A stretch of DNA of 64,000 nt, taken from NCBI RefSeq assembly GCF_000010085.1, contig NC_007712.1, positions 1,426,001 through 1,490,000 on the forward strand. Reading direction: 5' to 3'. The DNA is from Sodalis glossinidius str. 'morsitans' (GTDB taxonomy: Bacteria > Pseudomonadota > Gammaproteobacteria > Enterobacterales > Enterobacteriaceae). A program made the translations under genes and the position numbers. Each line of letters opens with the position of its first letter. Position 1 is the first letter of the stretch. Below the pieces are notes generated by a model. That model was not told where the DNA came from. It saw only the letters and a list, made by a program, of their open reading frames with translations, and made no database searches. This document shows, piece by piece, positions 45,995 through 54,582 of the stretch.

Positions 45995-48004
45995 ATGAGT
46001 AAAGCATTTAAACTGGTTTCATCGTTTGAACCGTCCGGCGATCAGCCGGAGGCTATTCGTCGCCTGGAGGAAGGGTTGGAGGATGGTCTGGCCCATCAGA
46101 CTCTGCTCGGCGTGACCGGGTCAGGGAAAACCTTTACCGTGGCTAACGTGATAGAGGATTTAAACCGTCCCACCATGGTGCTGGCGCCCAATAAAACGCT
46201 GGCGGCGCAGCTGTACGGCGAAATGAAGGCGTTTTTCCCCGATAATGCGGTGGAGTATTTTGTCTCCTATTACGACTATTATCAGCCGGAAGCTTATGTG
46301 CCCAGCTCCGATACCTTTATCGAGAAGGATGCGTCGGTCAACGAGCATATCGAGCAGATGCGTTTATCCGCCACCAAAGCGCTGCTGGAGCGACGCGATG
46401 TCATCGTGGTCGCCTCGGTTTCCGCTATCTATGGCCTGGGGGATCCTGATGCGTATCTGAAGATGATGCTGCACCTGACGCGCGGCATGTTAGTCTCCCA
46501 GCGCAGCATCGTTAACCGTCTTTCGGAGCTGCAATATACCCGCAACGATCAGGCATTTCAGCGCTGCACGTTTCGCGTGCGCGGCGAAGTCATCGATATT
46601 TTCCCCGCCGAATCCGACGAAGTGGCGCTGCGCGTTGAGCTGTTTGACGATGAAGTGGAGCGCCTGTCGCTGTTTGATCCGCTCACCGGTCACGTCGATC
46701 AGGAAGTGCCCCGTTACACTATCTATCCCAAGAACCACTATGTCACCCCGCGCGAGCGGCTGGTGCAGGCGATGGAAGATATCAAAGTGGAGCTGGCCGA
46801 ACGGCGCGAGTCGCTGCTGGCCAGCGGCAAACTGCTGGAAGAGCAGCGTCTGTCTCAGCGTACCGCCTTCGATCTGGAAATGATGAATGAGCTGGGCTAC
46901 TGCTCGGGGATCGAGAACTACTCCCGCTATTTGTCGGGACGCGGGCCGGGCGAACCGCCGCCGACGCTGTTCGATTATTTGCCGGCTGACGGGTTGCTGG
47001 TGGTGGACGAATCCCATGTCACCATTCCGCAAATCGGCGGGATGTACCGGGGCGATCGGGCGCGTAAAGAGACTCTGGTGGAATACGGTTTCCGCCTGCC
47101 GTCGGCGCTGGACAACCGGCCGATGAAGTTTGAAGAATTCGCCGCGATGGCGCCGCAGACCATTTATGTTTCCGCGACGCCCGGGCCCTATGAACTGGAA
47201 ATGTGCGGCAATGACATCATCGATCAGCTGGTGCGGCCGACCGGTCTGTTGGATCCGCAAATCGAGGTGCGGCCGGTCAGCACCCAAGTGGACGATCTGC
47301 TGTCGGAAATCCGCCGCCGGGTGCAGATAAACGAGCGGGTGCTGGTCACGACATTGACCAAGAGGATGGCGGAAGATTTGACTGAATATCTTGAAGAGCA
47401 CGGCGAACGGGTGCGCTATTTGCATTCGGATATAGAAACCGTAGAGCGGGTGGAAATCATCCGCGATTTGCGTCTCGGCGAATTCGACGTGCTTGTCGGC
47501 ATCAACTTGCTGCGTGAGGGGCTGGACATGCCCGAAGTGTCGCTGGTGGTGATACTGGACGCCGATAAAGAGGGCTTTTTGCGCTCCGAGCGGTCGCTTA
47601 TCCAGACTATCGGCCGCGCGGCGCGTAACCTCAACGGCAAAGCTATCCTGTACGGCGATAAGATCACGCCGTCAATGGCGCGCGCGATTGAGGAAACCGA
47701 GCGGCGGCGCGAGAAACAGCATGCCTATAATCTCGCCAACGGTATCGTGCCGCAGGCACTGAATAAGCGCATTGCCGATATCATGGAGCTGGGCCAGTCG
47801 CCGGTGCACGACAAGCATAAAAAACGCAAGGCGATGGAGGCGGCGGCGAAATATGGCGATTTGACGCCGAAAGCGCTGGAACAGAAGATTCGCGAACTGG
47901 AAACCCGCATGCAGCAGCATGCGCAGAATCTGGAATTTGAAGAGGCCGCCAGCGTGCGCGATCAAATTCACGCGCTGCGTGAGCAATTTATCGCCGTTTC
48001 CTGA
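45995..48004 (+). CDS. uvrB: Excinuclease ABC subunit B
   Basis: Damage-recognition helicase-like subunit of nucleotide excision repair. 669 residues from ATG 45995 (MSKAFKLVSSFEPSGDQPEA). Walker A LGVTGSGKTFTVAN lies at about residues 39-52. The beta-hairpin YYDYYQPEAYVPSSDTFIEK, DESHVTIPQIGGMYRGDR, helicase motif V-VI NLLREGLDMPEVSLV and QTIGRAARN, and a C-terminal UVR motif (LEFEEAASVRDQIHALREQF) are present. Four residues shorter than E. coli, in the C-terminal linker. Intact. Confidence 0.98.
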   Translation: MSKAFKLVSSFEPSGDQPEAIRRLEEGLEDGLAHQTLLGVTGSGKTFTVANVIEDLNRPTMVLAPNKTLAAQLYGEMKAFFPDNAVEYFVSYYDYYQPEAYVPSSDTFIEKDASVNEHIEQMRLSATKALLERRDVIVVASVSAIYGLGDPDAYLKMMLHLTRGMLVSQRSIVNRLSELQYTRNDQAFQRCTFRVRGEVIDIFPAESDEVALRVELFDDEVERLSLFDPLTGHVDQEVPRYTIYPKNHYVTPRERLVQAMEDIKVELAERRESLLASGKLLEEQRLSQRTAFDLEMMNELGYCSGIENYSRYLSGRGPGEPPPTLFDYLPADGLLVVDESHVTIPQIGGMYRGDRARKETLVEYGFRLPSALDNRPMKFEEFAAMAPQTIYVSATPGPYELEMCGNDIIDQLVRPTGLLDPQIEVRPVSTQVDDLLSEIRRRVQINERVLVTTLTKRMAEDLTEYLEEHGERVRYLHSDIETVERVEIIRDLRLGEFDVLVGINLLREGLDMPEVSLVVILDADKEGFLRSERSLIQTIGRAARNLNGKAILYGDKITPSMARAIEETERRREKQHAYNLANGIVPQALNKRIADIMELGQSPVHDKHKKRKAMEAAAKYGDLTPKALEQKIRELETRMQQHAQNLEFEEAASVRDQIHALREQFIAVS

Positions 48005-48045
48005 TCCGCCCGAGCGTCCAGCCCTGCAGCCGCTACCGCGGGGCA

Positions 48046-48204
48046 GAGGTTACGCGCCGTGGCGGTGACTGTGAGCGCTTGGTTGGGCGCCATGGGGGGA
48101 GATTATGCGCCGGGCGGCGTGGCCGTAACCGTTAGGATTGGCGCCTTGAGGGGAGGTTGTGCGCAGGGCGCCTTGGCAGTAACCCTTAGTGGGGGCGCAC
48201 CAGG
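48046..48204 (+). repeat. Diverged tandem repeat, three units of about 53-54 bases
   Basis: Units begin near 48046 (GAGGTTACGCGCC), 48099 (GAGATTATGCGCC) and 48153 (GAGGTTGTGCGC). Each continues with a GGCGGTGACTG / GGCCGTAACCG / GGCAGTAACCC segment and a GGGCGCC / GGCGCC / GGCGC segment at matching offsets. It lies between uvrB and yvcK, outside any gene. Confidence 0.75.
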
Positions 48205-48261
48205 ACGAGTGCTCGTGGCATCGAGCAAGGACCCGCGCCTGGTGGGACTGGACGTTGACAG

Positions 48262-49173
48262 TCAGCCGAGGGATTGCAGCGCCAGATCCAGAGCTTGGCG
48301 CAGCAGGGCACGATCGTGGTGGTGGGGTTCATCCTCCGCCGCCAACGGCCGTTGTACTATGACGCGATCCGCCAGATTTTCCGCCCCCGTGGCCGGCCCG
48401 ATAATCACGCCGTCAATCACCTTTTCCCGGCCGATGGCCTGCTCCATCATCTGCACTTTCTGCGCCAGCGTCATATTCGCCGCCGCCACGCTGAGCTCGC
48501 GACCCAGGTTATCGAGGTAGATCATCGGCGCACGCGTGCGGCGCAACGCCTGCGTCAAATCTTCCAGCAGCAATAGCGGCATCAGGCTGGTCAGAAAACT
48601 GCCCGGGCCGATGATGATAAGATCCGCGCCGGCGATGGCCAGCAGCGCTTCGCGCGTGGTCGGCACCGGGGGCGTCAGCGTCATCTTGACGGGCAGGTCG
48701 TCCAACCGGTCAATGGCCACTTCACCGTACACAGTGTCGCCGGACAGCGCGGTGGCTTGCAAATCCACCGGCTGCTCCGACATCGGGATCAGGCTGGCGT
48801 TGACCTTCAGCAGGTTGCGGATAAGGTTAATGGCTTCGAGTGGCCGGACGCTGAGATTGTCCAGCGCCTTTAGCATCAGATTGCCCAGGTTGTGGCCCGC
48901 CAGTTCGCCCTGGCCGCCGAAGCGGTATTCAAACATCGCTGAGGCGATGCTCGGTTCGGCGATCAATTGATTAAGGCAGTTGCGGGTATCGCCCCAGGCA
49001 ATGCCGCCTTCGGATTGCCTGATGCGGCCGGAGGAACCGCCGTTATCGGTGGTAGTCACGATGCCTGTCAGCCGTGACCCCAGAAAGGAAAGCACAGACA
49101 TGACCCGGCCCAAGCCGTGACCGCCCCCCAAGGCGACCACCTGATCCAAATCGGCTAATGTTCGGTTGCGCAT
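48262..49173 (-). CDS. ybhK: YvcK/CofD-family gluconeogenesis factor (YbhK)
   Basis: Homologue of YvcK, needed in other bacteria for growth on gluconeogenic carbon and for cell-shape control; binds UDP-sugar. 303 residues from ATG 49173 (MRNRTLADLDQVVALGGGHG), as in E. coli YbhK. Conserved: TTTDNGGSSGRIRQ, GDTRNCLNQL, GELAGHNLGNLMLKAL, DLIIIGPGSFLTSLMP and LGRELSVAAANM. The longer open frame upstream has no homology. Convergent with uvrB. Intact. Confidence 0.94.
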   Translation of the reverse strand: MRNRTLADLDQVVALGGGHGLGRVMSVLSFLGSRLTGIVTTTDNGGSSGRIRQSEGGIAWGDTRNCLNQLIAEPSIASAMFEYRFGGQGELAGHNLGNLMLKALDNLSVRPLEAINLIRNLLKVNASLIPMSEQPVDLQATALSGDTVYGEVAIDRLDDLPVKMTLTPPVPTTREALLAIAGADLIIIGPGSFLTSLMPLLLLEDLTQALRRTRAPMIYLDNLGRELSVAAANMTLAQKVQMMEQAIGREKVIDGVIIGPATGAENLADRVIVQRPLAAEDEPHHHDRALLRQALDLALQSLG

Positions 49174-49379
49174 AGGTCTCCTGATGGTATGAAACGGGGG
49201 GCTGAGGCTGAGTGTGGCATAAAATAGCGGATTTGCCGGCAAAAGCGAACCAGGGCGCGCGCCAATGATCGGTTTTCGGCAAGGAAAATGGAAAAACCAT
49301 CTAAATTTTAGTTCTTTATAATATTTTATATAACGGTTTTTCGCTCTGTATGCATGGTAACTGTGTGGCTTTAGGGCTA

Positions 49380-49545
49380 CTATAGACGTCAGTCAAGCAT
49401 TCCTTTTCGTCCCGTTGGGCGTAAAGGTATACATAACTCCTAGCCTTTACGCCTAAGTGGCCCGTCATGAGCCATAGGGGGTTCTGGCCGTGGCGAAGCC
49501 ACCAGGGTGCAGGGTAGAAATGCCGGCATCTCCCGTATTTGGAAA
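49380..49545 (+). promoter_or_regulatory. moaA leader, probable molybdenum-cofactor (Moco) riboswitch
   Basis: A structured leader lies between ybhK and moaA. A perfect 10-base stem GGCGTAAAGG/CCTTTACGCC is at 49418-49427 and 49444-49453. Then GTGGC-GAA-GCCAC at 49489-49501, flanked by CTGG/CCAG, and GCC/GGC elements run up to CTCCCGTATTTGGAAAGG at the ribosome site. E. coli moaA is known to carry the Moco RNA motif at this position. Assignment rests on position and hairpins; the consensus was not aligned. Confidence 0.5.
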
Positions 49546-49554
49546 GGTGTTACT

Positions 49555-50509
49555 GTGTCACAACTCATCGATGCGTTTGAGCGCAGGTTTTATTATCTGC
49601 GCTTGTCAGTGACGGACGTCTGTAATTTCCGCTGCACCTATTGCCTGCCCGACGGTTATCATCCGCAGGGAACCCGCAATACCGGCTTTCTCTCCTTGGC
49701 CGAGATCCGTCGCGTCACCCGCGCCTTTGCCGAACTGGGGACAGAAAAAGTCCGCCTCACCGGCGGCGAACCGTCGCTGCGCCGTGATTTCATCAACATC
49801 ATTGCGGCGGTGCGCGCCAATCTGGCTATCCGCACCGTCGCGGTCACCACCAACGGATATCGGCTGGCGCGCCGCTGGGCTAACGGCGTTGAACGTCAGC
49901 GTCGACAGCCTGGACGCCCACCAATTTCCGGCCATTACCGGCCAGGATAAATTCCATCAGGTGATGGCCGGCATCGACGCCGGTTTTGACAAGGTGAAGG
50001 TGAATACCGTTTTGCTGCGCGACGTGAACGACATTCATCTGGATACGTTCCTGGCGTGGATCAAACCGCGACCTCTGCAACTGCGCTTTATCGAGCTGAT
50101 GGAGACCGGCGACGGCAGCGCGCTGTTCCGCGAGCGTCACGTTTCCGGCGAGCTTATCCGCCGGCGGTTGGAACAGCGGGGCTGGCAATGCCAGCCGCGT
50201 GGACGCACGGATGGCCCGGCCCTGGTGTTTCGTCACGAAGATTATCAAGGTGAAATCGGCCTTATCATGCTTTACGCCAAAGACTTCTGCGCCAGCTGTA
50301 ATCGCCTGCGCGTGTCGTCGCTGGGCAAGCTGCACCTGTGCCTGTTTGGCGATGGCGGTGTTCCGCTGCGCGATCTTCTTGAGAGCGACGCCACGCTTGA
50401 AGCGCTGAAAATCCGTATCGCGGGCGGATTGCAGCATAAAAAAACAGACCCATTTTTTGCACAGGGCAATACCGGCATTACCCGCAACCTGTCTTATATT
50501 GGCTGCTAG
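49555..50509 (+). pseudogene. moaA: GTP 3',8-cyclase MoaA, frameshifted
   Basis: Radical SAM enzyme of the first step of molybdopterin synthesis. GTG 49555 gives SQLIDAFERRFYYLRLSVTD, the radical SAM motif CNFRCTYC and TGGEPSLRRDFINII, up to TTNGYRLARR. There about 16 bases are missing relative to family members (E. coli RLERDVASWRDAGL). Another frame continues WRAAGLTALNVSVDSLDAHQ, and the second-cluster Cys region CASCNRLRVSSLGKLHLCLF, ending NLSYIGC at 50509. A 12-base in-frame loss (GIDAGFDK) is also seen. Catalytic protein cannot be made in one frame. Confidence 0.9.
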
Positions 50510-50528
50510 GCCTGCCCGGAGAAAACGT

Positions 50529-51011
50529 ATGTCGCAACTAACCCATATTACCGAGCGCGGCGAGGCGCATATGGTGGATGCATCCGCCAAAGCCGACACG
50601 GTGCGCGAAGCGCGCGCCAGCGCCTATGTCACTATGGCGCGCGCCACGCTGGCGATGATCCTCGACGGCCAGCATCATAAAGGCGATGTGTTCGCCACCG
50701 CCCGCATCGCCGGTATTCAGGCGGCAAAGCGCACCTGGGAATTAATTCCTTTGTGCCATCCGCTGATGCTCAGCAAGGTAGAGGTGCAACTGACGGCGGA
50801 AACCGAGCAGCACTGGGTGCGGATTGACGCTGTCTGTCGCCTGACCGGTAAAACGGGCGTAGAGATGGAGGCGCTGACCGCGGCCTCGGTGGCCGCCCTG
50901 ACGATTTACGATATGTGCAAGGCGGTGCAGAAGGATATGTTTATCGGTCCGGTGCGCCTGCTGGCGAAAAGCGGCGGCAAATCCGGTGATTTCACGGGGG
51001 ATGAGGTGTGA
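50529..51011 (+). CDS. moaC: Cyclic pyranopterin monophosphate synthase MoaC
   Basis: Converts the MoaA product to cyclic pyranopterin monophosphate. 160 residues from ATG 50529 (after CGGAGAAAAC), MSQLTHITERGEAHMVDASA. Conserved KGDVFATARIAGIQAAKRT, IPLCHPLMLSKVEV, KTGVEMEALTAASVAALTIY and MCKAVQKDM are present. The reading frame is undamaged. Since moaA, moaD and moaE are broken and moaB is absent, it has no evident substrate or downstream path. It may be a gene that has not yet decayed. Confidence 0.93.
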   Translation: MSQLTHITERGEAHMVDASAKADTVREARASAYVTMARATLAMILDGQHHKGDVFATARIAGIQAAKRTWELIPLCHPLMLSKVEVQLTAETEQHWVRIDAVCRLTGKTGVEMEALTAASVAALTIYDMCKAVQKDMFIGPVRLLAKSGGKSGDFTGDEV

Positions 51012-51246
51012 TTACGGTGCTGTTTTTTGCCCAGGTCCGCGAACTTACCGGCGTTGATCATTTATTGGTCGAAGCGGGTTTCACGTCGGTGGAAGCCCTG
51101 CGCCAGGCGCAGGCGGCGAACGTTGGGCTCTGGCGCTTGAGCCGGGCAAATTTCTGGCGGCGGTCAATCAATCGCTGGTGACGACGGATCATCCGCTGGC
51201 CGCCGGCGATGAAGTGGCGTTCTTTCCGCCGGTCACGGGAGGCTGA
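51008..51246 (+). pseudogene. moaD: Molybdopterin synthase small subunit MoaD, frameshifted
   Basis: Ubiquitin-like sulfur carrier. GTG 51008 overlaps the moaC stop. VLFFAQVRELTGVDHLLVEA and SVEALRQ are in frame one. Near 51125 homology moves to another frame (ALALEPGKFLAAVNQSLVTT, DHPLAAGDEVAFFPPVTGG), ending with the essential GG tail at 51246. One frameshift separates the two halves. Dead as read. Confidence 0.88.
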
Positions 51247-51541
51247 ATGGAGGCAACCCTGATTGAGGTCGGCGAGGGCGATTTCGACGTAGTGGCACTG
51301 TATGCCTGGCTGTCCACCAGCGATAATGATGGCGCGGTAGTCACCTTTACCGGAAAAGCGTTGGCGGATATCGCGGTGCAGGAGCGCGAGCGCTTGCCGC
51401 TGACCTGAATCGCCTCACCGCGCCGCGGCGTTTAACGCCGTCGAATACATGATGGATATCCTCAAAACCCGGGCGCCGTTCTGGAAACGGGAGTCTACGC
51501 CTGCGGGCAGCCGCTGGTTGGACGCACGCGTCAGCGACTAA
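51247..51541 (+). pseudogene. moaE: Molybdopterin synthase large subunit MoaE, deleted and frameshifted
   Basis: ATG 51247 directly follows the moaD stop. IEVGEGDFDVVALYAWLSTS and GAVVTFTGK match the N-terminus. The next segment KALADIAVQERERLPLT skips about 25 residues, then a TGA at 51406-51408. A later frame gives AFNAVEYMMDILKTRAPFWK and RESTPAGSRWLDARVSD, ending at 51541. Normal length is 150 residues; only about 295 bases remain. Dead. Confidence 0.88.
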
Positions 51542-51898
51542 CGGACGACCGAACGCTGGTCCCCTACCGGTGAGACAGACGGCGCCGGTTGAGCCGCCGC
51601 CCAGCCCGGCATCGCGATAACAGAAAAGCCATTGCCGGGGCGGTTTTCATACTTCGGGCGCGCTATATGCGAAGGGAAATCGTTTGCTAACCGTGCTGTC
51701 AGGAGAGGAGGGTCTCGTTTGCCGAGCATGTTGTCCGTCGAGGAGGGCAGCGTTGGCCTGTCGTGCTGTTATGCGAGGGGGCATTCTACGCCGGGCGCGC
51801 TTTTATGATATGCTTGGCTGAGGTGGGTCGTCCGCGCGGCCTGGGATGTTTCGCCCGCGTGCGGCTTATATTATTTTGCTAACTCAAAGGTGATAGTC
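51542..51898 (+). other. Gene-free gap between moaE remnant and ybhL
   Basis: 357 bases without a gene. It contains a three-unit 35-base tandem repeat (51681-51785, listed separately). The ybhL promoter must lie in its right part. Confidence 0.5.
51681..51785 (+). repeat. Diverged tandem repeat, three units of exactly 35 bases
   Basis: Units start at 51681 (CGTTTGCTAACCGTGCTGTC), 51716 (CGTTTGCCGAGCATGTTGTC) and 51751 (CGTTGGCCTGTCGTGCTGTT). Each ends with a GAGGAGGG / GAGGAGGG / GCGAGGGGG segment at the same offset. It lies in the moaE-ybhL gap. Confidence 0.75.
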
Positions 51899-52609
51899 AT
51901 GGATCGCTTTCCCCGCTCCCAGGGTTCCATTGTAGAACGCGCCAACAGCGCGGTGCAGCCGTTTATGGCGCAGGTCTACGGTTGGATGACCTGCGGATTG
52001 CTGTTAACCGCCTTCGTGGCCTGGTACGCCGCCCGCACGCCGGCGCTGCTGCAGTTTATTTTCTCCAGTCAATTAACCTTTTTTGGTCTGATTATCGCCC
52101 AATTGGCGCTGGTGTTCGTCATTTCGGGCATGGTCAATCGCCTTAGCGGTGCGGTGGCGACGTCGCTTTTCATGCTTTATTCGGTGTTAACCGGGCTGAC
52201 GCTTGCGAGTATTTTCATCGTCTATACTGCCTCCTCCATCGCCAGCACGTTTGTTGTGACCGCCGGTATGTTCGGCGCTATGACGCTGTACGGCTATACC
52301 ACCAAGCGGGATTTGAGCAGTTTCGGCAACCTGCTGTTTATGGCGCTCATTGGTATCGTGTTGGCATCGCTGGTGAATATCTGGCTGAAAAGCACCGCGC
52401 TGATGTGGGCGGTGACCTATATCGGCGTAGTGGTGTTCGTCGGGCTGACCGCTTATGACACTCAGAAACTGAAGAACATGGGTGCTCAGCTGTCGTTGGA
52501 CAACAAGGATCAGTTCCGTAAATACTCCATTGTCGGTGCGTTGAGCCTGTATTTGGACTTTATCAATCTGTTTTTGATGTTGCTGCGTATTTTCGGCAAT
52601 CGACGTTAA
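51899..52609 (+). CDS. ybhL: BAX inhibitor-1 family membrane protein YbhL
   Basis: Seven-helix inner-membrane protein of the Bax inhibitor-1 (TMBIM, YccA) superfamily; physiological role in bacteria not settled. 236 residues from ATG 51899 (MDRFPRSQGSIVERANSA), E. coli 234. Conserved: MAQVYGWMTCGLLLTAFVAW, VTAGMFGAMTLYGYTTKRDL, FVGLTAYDTQKLKNM and the C-terminal SLYLDFINLFLMLLRIFGNR. An AAAGGTGAT ribosome site is present. Intact. Confidence 0.95.
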   Translation: MDRFPRSQGSIVERANSAVQPFMAQVYGWMTCGLLLTAFVAWYAARTPALLQFIFSSQLTFFGLIIAQLALVFVISGMVNRLSGAVATSLFMLYSVLTGLTLASIFIVYTASSIASTFVVTAGMFGAMTLYGYTTKRDLSSFGNLLFMALIGIVLASLVNIWLKSTALMWAVTYIGVVVFVGLTAYDTQKLKNMGAQLSLDNKDQFRKYSIVGALSLYLDFINLFLMLLRIFGNRR

Positions 52610-52627
52610 ACCGGAGCCGAGGATACG

Positions 52628-53620
52628 ATGAGCGATCTTGCCCAACGGTTGGCCGGCGTTCCCCGGCTGGATATTATCGGCCCGCCGACGCCGCTCGAAC
52701 ATCTCCCCCGGCTGTCGGACTTTCTGGCGCGGGATATCTTTATCAAGCGCGACGATTTAACCCCGCTGGGCCTGGGCGGTAACAAGTTGCGCAAGCTGGA
52801 GTACCTGGCCGCTGACGCGCTGCGCCAGGGTGCCGACACGTTGCTGACCGCCGGTGCTATCCAGTCGAACCACGTGCGGCAAACGGCGGCGCTGGCGGCC
52901 AAATTGGGGCTGCATTGCGTCGCGCTGTTGGAAAAGCCGATCGACACACCCGCCGGTAACTACCTGACCAACGGCAACCGTCTGTTGCTCGATTTGTTTC
53001 AGTGCGAGGTCATCGCGTGCGAGGCCCTGACTCAGCCTGCTCAACAGCTGGCCGATGCGTCGCTGCGTCTGGAGGCACAGGGCTTTCGGCCCTATGTCAT
53101 ACCAGTGGGGGGATCCAACGCCCTGGGCTCGCTGGGTTACGTCGGTTGTGCGCTGGAGATAGCCCATCAGTGTCAAGGTGTGATCCAGCCGGGCGCGGTA
53201 GTGGTGTCATCGGGCAGCGGCGGCACGCACGCGGGACTGGAGGTCGGTCTGGCCGCCGTGCTGCCGGAAACGGCGTTTATCGGCGTTACCGTTTCGCGTC
53301 GCTCGGAACAGCAGCGGCCTCTTATCGCCAGTCTGGCAGCGCAAGTGAGTGAACAGTTGTCTCTCGCCGCGCCGGCCGCGGAGATAACCCTGTGGGATGA
53401 GTATTTTGCCCCCGGTTATGGCCAGCTCAATGACGAGGGCCGCGAGGCGATTGCGCTATTAGCGCGTCTGGAGGGCATTGTGCTGGATCCGGTTTATGCC
53501 GGTAAGGCCATGGCAGGGCTGATTGATGGCCTTGAACGCGACCGTTTTCCTGACGGGCCACTGGTGTGTTCGTGCATACCGGCGGCGCTGTTTGCTTATC
53601 ATTATCTGGAGACCCGATGA
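52628..53620 (+). CDS. dcyD: D-cysteine desulfhydrase, C-terminal motif scrambled
   Basis: PLP (type II) enzyme that breaks D-cysteine into pyruvate, ammonia and sulfide. 330 residues. FIKRDDLTPLGLGGNKLRKL with the PLP-Lys, GAIQSNHVRQTAALAAKLGL, PVGGSNALGSLGYV and GSGGTHAGLEVG are intact. Near the end the frame reads GPLVCSCIPAALFAY, whereas relatives have GPxxFxHTGGAPALFAY. FVHTGGA exists here in another frame (53566-53586). A small insertion and a deletion thus cancelled out, replacing the conserved HTGG motif. The open frame is full length, but activity is doubtful. Adjacent to tcyN (ATGA overlap). Confidence 0.85.
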   Translation: MSDLAQRLAGVPRLDIIGPPTPLEHLPRLSDFLARDIFIKRDDLTPLGLGGNKLRKLEYLAADALRQGADTLLTAGAIQSNHVRQTAALAAKLGLHCVALLEKPIDTPAGNYLTNGNRLLLDLFQCEVIACEALTQPAQQLADASLRLEAQGFRPYVIPVGGSNALGSLGYVGCALEIAHQCQGVIQPGAVVVSSGSGGTHAGLEVGLAAVLPETAFIGVTVSRRSEQQRPLIASLAAQVSEQLSLAAPAAEITLWDEYFAPGYGQLNDEGREAIALLARLEGIVLDPVYAGKAMAGLIDGLERDRFPDGPLVCSCIPAALFAYHYLETR

Positions 53621-54369
53621 GCGCTATTGAAGTTAAAGGGCTGATTAAGACATTCAACGACCATAGGGTGCTCAAGGGTATCGATCTCGCGGTCAATCCC
53701 GGCGAGGTACTGGTGATAGTTGGCCCGAGCGGGTCTGGCAAAACCACGTTGCTGCGCAGTATAAACCTTCTGGAGACGCCGGATGACGGCAGTATTCAGG
53801 TGGGGGATATTACCATTGACGCCAGCCGTCCGCTTAGCGGTCAGAAAGCGCAAATCCGCGCCCTTCGCCAGCAGGTCGGGTTCGTGTTTCAGAATTTTAA
53901 CCTGTTTCCCCACCGCTCGGTGCTCGATAATATCATCGAGGGGCCGCTGGTGGTGAAAAAGGAGCCGCGCGAGGAAGTGGTGGCGCGCGCACGGGAACTG
54001 CTGGCCAAGGTCGGTCTGAGCGGCAAAGAGAACGCCTTTCCCAAGCGGCTGTCCGGTGGTCAGCAGCAGCGGGTGGCTATCGCCCGCGCGCTGGCGATGC
54101 GTCCGGCGGTCATTTTGTTCGATGAACCGACGTCGGCGCTCGATCCAGAACTGGTGGGCGAGGTGCTCAGCACTATCCGCGCGTTGGCGGAGGAGCGACG
54201 TACCATGGTTATCGTTACCCACGAGATGGGGTTTGCCCGCGATGTTGCCGACCGCGCGATCTTTATGGACGAGGGCAATATCGTGGAGCAGGGGCCAGCG
54301 CGTGAGGTGTTCGCGCACCCGACCCACGAGCGCACCCGGCTCTTTCTCAACAAATTTCTCGGCGCCTGA
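53617..54369 (+). CDS. tcyN: L-cystine ABC transporter ATP-binding protein
   Basis: ATPase of the TcyJLN (FliY-YecSC) cystine/diaminopimelate importer. 250 residues as in E. coli TcyN. Walker A IVGPSGSGKTTLLRSINLLE, Q-loop FVFQNFNLFPHRSV, signature RLSGGQQQRVAIARALAMRP, Walker B VILFDEPTSALDPELVGEV and H-loop VTHEMGFA are all intact. Start ATG 53617 overlaps the dcyD stop. In E. coli the permease gene tcyL lies between dcyD and tcyN; it is missing here, so this ATPase has no local partner. Confidence 0.93.
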   Translation: MSAIEVKGLIKTFNDHRVLKGIDLAVNPGEVLVIVGPSGSGKTTLLRSINLLETPDDGSIQVGDITIDASRPLSGQKAQIRALRQQVGFVFQNFNLFPHRSVLDNIIEGPLVVKKEPREEVVARARELLAKVGLSGKENAFPKRLSGGQQQRVAIARALAMRPAVILFDEPTSALDPELVGEVLSTIRALAEERRTMVIVTHEMGFARDVADRAIFMDEGNIVEQGPAREVFAHPTHERTRLFLNKFLGA

Positions 54370-54582
54370 AGGCACAACCCTGTTCCGCCGCGCTTGTCCG
54401 CGGTGGGGCGGGAAGGATTACAGTTATTTACCGGATACTCGTGCCCAACGGCCGGATATTTTGCTACAATCCTATCATTGATGTTTTGTCCGTTCACCAT
54501 GGTAAGGCTTCGCCTCCCATCTGATTATCCCCCTGAGCGTGGTTTCGGCCGTCGTCGGGGTGGATCTGGAGTTTTTCAGTCT

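Noticed and set aside
46490..47425. 311-codon minus-strand frame opposite uvrB
   Set aside because: Antisense to conserved UvrB motifs, no homology or ribosome site; a shadow.
53602..54375. 257-codon minus-strand frame opposite tcyN
   Set aside because: Antisense to intact ABC motifs; no recognisable product.
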